The notes under the pieces are model-generated. The model saw nothing but the letters and a program-made list of their open reading frames with translations. It ran no database searches and was not told the origin of the DNA. A program made the position numbers and the translations under genes. A DNA stretch of 61,753 nt from Erwinia psidii (GTDB taxonomy: Bacteria; Pseudomonadota; Gammaproteobacteria; Enterobacterales; Enterobacteriaceae): NCBI RefSeq assembly GCF_003846135.1, contig NZ_RHHM01000020.1, positions 1 to 61,753 on the forward strand, read 5' to 3'. How positions within the stretch are numbered: the stretch's first letter is position 1; each line of letters begins with the position of its first letter. Shown one piece after another: positions 57,353 through 61,753 of this stretch.

Positions 57353-58546
57353 ATGGAACAAACCTGGCGCTGGTATGGCCCTGATGATCCGGTGACGCTG
57401 GCGGACGCGAGACAGGCGGGGGCAACCGGCATTGTCACCGCGCTGCATCATATTCCTAATGGCGAGGTGTGGAGCCTGGCGGAAATCCGGCAAAGGAAGG
57501 CCATTGTCGAAGCGGCCGGTATGGTATGGTCTGTCGTCGAAAGCGTGCCCGTGCACGAAGAGATCAAAACCCGCAGCGGAGAGGTTGAACACTGGATTGC
57601 CAACTACTGTCAGACGCTGCGTAATCTTGCAGAGTGTGGCATTGGTACGGTGTGCTACAACTTTATGCCGGTGCTGGACTGGACCCGCACCGATCTCGCA
57701 TGGCAGCTGCCGAATGGTGCGAAAGCGCTACGCTTTGACCAGATCGAATTTGCGGCTTTCGAGCGTCATATTCTTGCACGTGACGGCTGTGAAGCTGACT
57801 ACACCCCGGAGGAACTGGCCCAGGCCGATGCCTGTTTCGCGGCCATGAGCGAGTCGTCCAGAGCGCGTCTGATCCGTAACATTATCGCCGGGCTGCCCGG
57901 TGCCGAAGCGGGGTATACCCTGGATACGTTGCGGGCGCATCTTCAGCGCTACAAAGAGATCGATGCCGCACGGTTACGCGATCATTTCGCTTATTTCCTG
58001 AAGCACATTATACCTGTGGCTCAGGCGGCTGGTCTGCGTATGGCCGTCCATCCTGACGATCCGCCGCGTCCGGTACTGGGATTGCCGCGCATCGTTTCCA
58101 CCGCCGATGATATGCAATGGATGGTCGATACCGTCCCCAGCCCGGCGAATGGCTTCACCTTTTGTACCGGATCTTATGGCGTGCGAGCGGATAACGATCT
58201 GACGGGTATGTTCAGACGCTTTGCTTCGCGCATTTACTTTATCCATCTGCGTTCCACGCAGCGTGAGACAAACCCAAACAGCTTCCATGAAGCGGAACAC
58301 CTGGCTGGCGATGTCGATATGGTTGAGATTGTCAGCGCCATCGTGCAGGAGGAACAGCGCCGTAAACGTGCCGGTGAACCGTACCGGATTGCCATGCGGC
58401 CGGATCATGGTCACCAGATGCTCGATGACCTGCAAAAGAGAACCAATCCGGGTTATTCGGCTATTGGGCGTCTGAAAGGGCTGGCTGAAATACGCGGAGT
58501 GGAACTGGCGGTGCAGCGTGCTTTCTTTACCGGGGAGGTGATATGA
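57353..58546 (+). CDS. uxuA: Mannonate dehydratase
   Basis: UxuA dehydrates D-mannonate to 2-keto-3-deoxygluconate in glucuronate breakdown. The 397-residue protein matches the family from [10 protein letters not shown]. It has [17 protein letters not shown] and Arg-Pro-Asp-His-Gly-His, which include the metal and active-site histidines. It overlaps uxaC by ATGA. Two UxuR-type boxes lie upstream. Confidence 0.95.
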   Translation: MEQTWRWYGPDDPVTLADARQAGATGIVTALHHIPNGEVWSLAEIRQRKAIVEAAGMVWSVVESVPVHEEIKTRSGEVEHWIANYCQTLRNLAECGIGTVCYNFMPVLDWTRTDLAWQLPNGAKALRFDQIEFAAFERHILARDGCEADYTPEELAQADACFAAMSESSRARLIRNIIAGLPGAEAGYTLDTLRAHLQRYKEIDAARLRDHFAYFLKHIIPVAQAAGLRMAVHPDDPPRPVLGLPRIVSTADDMQWMVDTVPSPANGFTFCTGSYGVRADNDLTGMFRRFASRIYFIHLRSTQRETNPNSFHEAEHLAGDVDMVEIVSAIVQEEQRRKRAGEPYRIAMRPDHGHQMLDDLQKRTNPGYSAIGRLKGLAEIRGVELAVQRAFFTGEVI

Positions 58547-59958
58547 AGCCGTTTATGAGCGAAGATTTTTTGCTGAAAAGCGAGACGGCACGTCGTCTTT
58601 ACCATGACTACGCCGCAGAAATGCCGGTTTATGATTATCACTGCCACCTCAGTCCGCGTGAGATTGCCGAAGATCGTCAGTTCGGTAATCTGGCACAAAT
58701 CTGGCTGGAGGGCGATCACTACAAATGGCGGGCATTGCGCTGTGCCGGTGTGCCGGAAGCGCTGATCACCGGCCAGCACAGCAGTGATTACGATAAGTAC
58801 CTTGCCTGGGCAAACACGGTGCCGCAGATGCTGGGTAATCCGCTGTATCACTGGACCCACCTTGAGCTACGCCGTCCCTTCGGTATCAGTGGCAGGGTAT
58901 TTGGCCCTGAAACGGCGGAATCTGTCTGGCATGAGTGCAATGAGAAGCTGGCGACGAAGGCATTCTCCGCGCGGGGCATTATGTGCCAGATGAACGTTCG
59001 TATGGTGGGTACCACTGACGATCCCCTGGATTCGCTGGAGTATCACCGCCGTATCGCCGCAGATAAGGAGTTTCCGGTGGCAGTGACTCCCAGCTGGCGA
59101 CCAGACCGGGTGCTGAAAATAGCGCACGAAGGCTTTGTTGATTATATTCACCGGCTGGAACAGGTTGCCGATGTATCGATTCACCGTTTCGACGATCTCA
59201 GGATCGCCTTGACGAAACGCCTGGACCATTTTGCGGAGCATGGCTGCCTTGCGGCCGACCACGGTATCGACAGACCACGCTTTGCGCCAGTGCCCGATGA
59301 CAAACAGCTGGATGCAATCCTCGCCAGGCGTTTACAGGGCGAAAAGGTGAGCGAACTGGAGGTAGACGAATTTACTACCGCGTTGCTGGTGTGGCTGGGT
59401 AGCCAGTATCACCAGCGAGGCTGGGCGATGCAGTTGCATATTGGTGCCTTGCGGAATACCAATACGCGCATGTTTCGCGCGCTGGGACCGGATGCCGGTT
59501 TCGACTCAATGGGCGACAGCAGCGTGGCGTGGCCGCTGTCAAGGCTGCTGGACAGTATGGAAATCAATGATCGGCTGCCAAAAACCATCCTTTACTGTAT
59601 CAACCCCAGGGACAATGAAGTGATGGCCACGATGGCAGGTAACTTCCAGGCGGCGGGTATGGCCGGAAAAATCCAGTTTGGTTCCGCCTGGTGGTATAAC
59701 GACCAGCAGGATGGCATGCTCCGCCAGCTGACACAGCTCTCCCGGATGGGATTACTGAGCCATTTTATTGGCATGCTGACTGATTCACGCAGTTTTCTCT
59801 CTTATACCCGCCATGAATATTTCCGCCGTATTTTCTGCAATATGCTGGGACAGTGGGTGGAAGAGGGCGAGATCCCGGCAGACTGGCAGCTGCTACGAAC
59901 GTTGACGGAAAATGTCTGTTGCAGAAATGCCGCACGCTATTTTGCGCTGGATTGCTGA
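58543..59958 (+). CDS. uxaC: Glucuronate isomerase
   Basis: UxaC isomerises D-glucuronate to D-fructuronate and D-galacturonate to tagaturonate. The 471-residue protein has Tyr-Asp-Tyr-His-Cys-His-Leu-Ser-Pro and Asp-Pro-Leu-Asp-Ser-Leu-Glu-Tyr-His, and ends Asn-Ala-x-Arg-Tyr-Phe, all as in E. coli UxaC. It is translationally coupled to uxuA. The step between them needs fructuronate reductase (uxuB), which is not in the window. Confidence 0.95.
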   Translation: MKPFMSEDFLLKSETARRLYHDYAAEMPVYDYHCHLSPREIAEDRQFGNLAQIWLEGDHYKWRALRCAGVPEALITGQHSSDYDKYLAWANTVPQMLGNPLYHWTHLELRRPFGISGRVFGPETAESVWHECNEKLATKAFSARGIMCQMNVRMVGTTDDPLDSLEYHRRIAADKEFPVAVTPSWRPDRVLKIAHEGFVDYIHRLEQVADVSIHRFDDLRIALTKRLDHFAEHGCLAADHGIDRPRFAPVPDDKQLDAILARRLQGEKVSELEVDEFTTALLVWLGSQYHQRGWAMQLHIGALRNTNTRMFRALGPDAGFDSMGDSSVAWPLSRLLDSMEINDRLPKTILYCINPRDNEVMATMAGNFQAAGMAGKIQFGSAWWYNDQQDGMLRQLTQLSRMGLLSHFIGMLTDSRSFLSYTRHEYFRRIFCNMLGQWVEEGEIPADWQLLRTLTENVCCRNAARYFALDC

Positions 59959-59972
59959 CCAATGCCAGTGCT

Positions 59973-59984
59973 TTGGTTGACCAT
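59973..59984. promoter_or_regulatory. Candidate UxuR box upstream of uxuR
   Basis: TTGGTTGACCAT differs from the two boxes before uxuA at two positions. It lies between uxaC and uxuR and may allow autoregulation. Confidence 0.5.
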
Positions 59985-60115
59985 ATCTATCTTTCTGGTC
60001 AGCCAGTTTCCCTGTGCGGGTAAACCAACATGGTATTAAGGTAATAACCACAGTATATTTGACCTTATAAACATGTCCCCGGAACGGTTTGAAAAAGTAA
60101 GGTTAGCCCATCGTG

Positions 60116-60892
60116 ATGAAATCCATTCCCCTACAACAGCGTCCCTATCAGGACGTCGCTGCCCGGCTGCGTAATATGATCCAGCAAAGGCCCTGTGCTG
60201 TTGGCGATCGACTGCCCGCCGAGCGGGAGATTGCTGAACAGCTGAATGTAACGCGCACGCTGGTGCGGGAGGCGTTGATTATGTTGGAAATTGAAGGGCT
60301 GATTGATGTGCGACGCGGTGCAGGGATTTTTGTTATCGGTCAGCCACATACCGGGTCGACGGGTTCTGCTCCTGGACCCGTAGCGCCGGGCGAAGGTGCA
60401 GGTCCTTTTGAGTTGCTTCAGGCACGCCAGCTACTGGAGAGCAACATCGCGGAGTTCGCCGCGTTACAGGTTACGCCGGTGGATATCAGCAAAATGCGTC
60501 AGGCTTTGCTGTTGGAAGAGCGGGAGCTGGCTTCAGGAAGCCTTGAGGATACCGAAAACGGTGATATGCAGTTCCATCTTGCCATCGCCGAAGCCACGCA
60601 CAACAGTATGTTGGTGGAGTTATTCAGGCAATCCTGGCAATGGCGCGTGAATAACCCGATGTGGGTGCAACTGCATCGTCATCTGAGCGATTCCCGCTAT
60701 CGCGAAGCGTGGTTGGGCGACCATAAAAAAATACTCGCCGCGCTGATTAAAAAGGATGCCAGTGCAGCGAAATTCGCCATGTGGCAACACCTTGAAAATG
60801 TTAAGCAGCGCCTGCTGGAGTGCTCTGACGTCGACGATCTTGACTTTGACGGCTATTTATTTGAGTCCTGGCCGCTGAGTGGGGCAAGCTGA
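60116..60892 (+). CDS. uxuR: GntR/FadR-family hexuronate repressor UxuR
   Basis: UxuR represses hexuronate genes and is released by fructuronate or glucuronate. The 258-residue protein has a GntR winged helix (about 10-75; Leu-Pro-Ala-Glu-Arg-Glu-Ile-Ala-Glu-Gln-Leu-Asn-Val-Thr-Arg) and an FCD domain. The FCD domain reads Phe-Glu-Leu-Leu-Gln-Ala-Arg-Gln-Leu-Leu-Glu-Ser-Asn-Ile-Ala-Glu, nearly as in E. coli UxuR. The Met at 60116 matches the E. coli start; a GTG one codon upstream is possible. It likely acts on the boxes before uxuA, the transporter and itself. Confidence 0.93.
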   Translation: MKSIPLQQRPYQDVAARLRNMIQQRPCAVGDRLPAEREIAEQLNVTRTLVREALIMLEIEGLIDVRRGAGIFVIGQPHTGSTGSAPGPVAPGEGAGPFELLQARQLLESNIAEFAALQVTPVDISKMRQALLLEERELASGSLEDTENGDMQFHLAIAEATHNSMLVELFRQSWQWRVNNPMWVQLHRHLSDSRYREAWLGDHKKILAALIKKDASAAKFAMWQHLENVKQRLLECSDVDDLDFDGYLFESWPLSGAS

Positions 60893-61179
60893 GGTAATTC
60901 AGTACCTGCGGGCGACCTGACAACGCTGTCTGGCTTGTGCCCATTGAATAACAACAACATCAGTTTCCGATTCGCCTTGCTAAACCATGCTTTGATGAGA
61001 CGGGCACTGGAACAGTGCTCCTTGATTGACTCGTAGAACAGGGCCTGATGGCTTTCGACAAAGGCTGGTATAACAATGTGCCTGGTATAACAGAAGAAGG
61101 CAAGCAAGCCAAAATTTGGGATGCCAAAGAAGGGGGTTATGTTGGTCTTCGCAGTGTTGATGAAATTAAGGAATTGAAT
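60893..61179. other. Unassigned fragments after uxuR
   Basis: From 61048 a plus-strand frame reads Met-Ala-Phe-Asp-Lys-Gly-Trp-Tyr-Asn-Asn-Val-Pro and Trp-Asp-Ala-Lys-Glu-Gly-Gly-Tyr, then Leu-Arg-Ser-Val-Asp-Glu-Ile-Lys. It looks like the C-terminal part of a real protein whose front is lost, with the frame then running into integrase antisense. I cannot name the family. Confidence 0.4.
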
Positions 61180-61370
61180 TGGTCAACAAAAACTATAGGT
61201 TTTAAGGCATGTCCATACTGTATTCTGGTAATCTTCAGCCCCTCTCTTCCTGGTAGTAAACCACACTTTGGCAACAGCTCTGAAAGAACGGCTATTGTCG
61301 CGTTTTGCTTTCAACTCTTTAACTTCGGCCTGTTTCCTGGCGTTAGGGTCAATGCCCTGAGCAAGAAGCC
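61180..61370 (-). pseudogene. Fragment of a tyrosine-type (P4-like) integrase
   Basis: On the minus strand the frame reads Leu-Leu-Ala-Gln-Gly-Ile-Asp-Pro-Asn-Ala-Arg-Lys-Gln, then Phe-Arg-Ala-Val-Ala-Lys-Val-Trp-Phe, and runs to a stop near 61180. This is the end of the DUF4102 arm-binding domain and the start of the core-binding domain of P4-type integrases. The catalytic domain is missing. It shows an old integration event at the right end of the window. Positions 61371-61753 hold nothing I recognise. Confidence 0.65.
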
Positions 61371-61753
61371 TATGACATTTTTATGTAATATGCTGTTTTA
61401 TATGATAAATAAAGGCCATGGTATAGTAATAAATTTAATATAGTAAAAGGGATGTATGTGCCTGTTAAATGGCACCGTTTGTTTTCAGTCTATTCACGGG
61501 GGTTTCTGAGTGAATATAATCTGGTTTTAATTCGCTCCCGGTGACGAAAATTTCATCCGCAATATCGTTTTACTCTTTATTTAATCGGTGCCGTTTTGAG
61601 AAGGGCAACTGTCAGTTATTTTATTCTGATTTTGCCTAACAGTGGATGGCAGCAGTGATTGTTTCAGACAATCACACCGTATGCTGTCTCAGACTCAATA
61701 TCAGTCGTTTTTCTTCAGGCTTGATGGCGGCGGCTGTTGCCTTAAATCCATTA

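Noticed and set aside
1..61753. CRISPR arrays, tRNA or rRNA genes, complete insertion sequences
   Set aside because: I looked for regularly spaced repeats, cloverleaf-like segments and paired terminal repeats and found none I could support.

Overview
The window looks like a chromosome segment of an enterobacterium, most probably Erwiniaceae (Erwinia/Pantoea-like). The middle follows the Escherichia coli 23-24 min gene order (clsC, opgC, opgGH, yceK, msyB, lpxL, trhO, solA, bssS, dinI, pyrC, yceB, rimJ, yceH, mviM, murJ, flgNMA, flgBCDEFGHIJ, flgKL). Several genes expected in that order are missing (mdtG, yceI/yceJ, grxB, mdtH, and rne after flgL). The genus is inferred from overall gene content, not proven.

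Region 1 (1-4300) is a degraded prophage of podovirus type. It holds a nested spanin pair, a DUF4225 fragment, a broken small HTH gene, a fragment of a small virion protein, a chimeric truncated portal gene and a tail-protein fragment. Inside it lies an intact two-gene unit: a pesticin-type muramidase and a secreted LprI-like four-cysteine protein, which together look like an effector/immunity pair. Region 2 (4424-9800) has a siderophore receptor behind a Fur-like box, a decayed stretch with small membrane ORFs, and cardiolipin synthase C.

Region 3 (9820-40538) is conserved core. It covers periplasmic glucan synthesis, lipid A acylation, tRNA hydroxylation, pyrimidine synthesis, the lipid II flippase and the complete flg cluster. 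Regulatory sites visible here are a LexA box at dinI and sigma-28 promoters at flgM and flgK.

Region 4 (40.6-47.0 kb) replaces the usual rne side of flgL and is the most unusual part. A LysR regulator and a 1.1 kb AT-rich promoter region precede an 869-residue protein without a signal peptide. Its domains read GH18 chitinase, Pro-Gln-Asp linker, CBM5/12, internal AA10 lytic polysaccharide monooxygenase, two FnIII and CBM5/12. It is followed by a lambda-type holin and a GH24 endolysin. By analogy with Serratia ChiWXYZ this looks like a minimal type 10 (holin/endolysin) secretion cassette with its cargo.

Region 5 (47.0-53.3 kb) is accessory: a GT8 glycosyltransferase with an aldonolactone oxidase, a Tn3 transposase relic, a frameshifted trypsin-like protease, a TetR regulator and an unknown protein. 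Region 6 (53.4-60.9 kb) is a hexuronate locus: a GH31 glycosidase and an MFS transporter diverge from uxuA-uxaC, with uxuR downstream and TTGGTTAACCAA boxes between. The window ends with an integrase relic.
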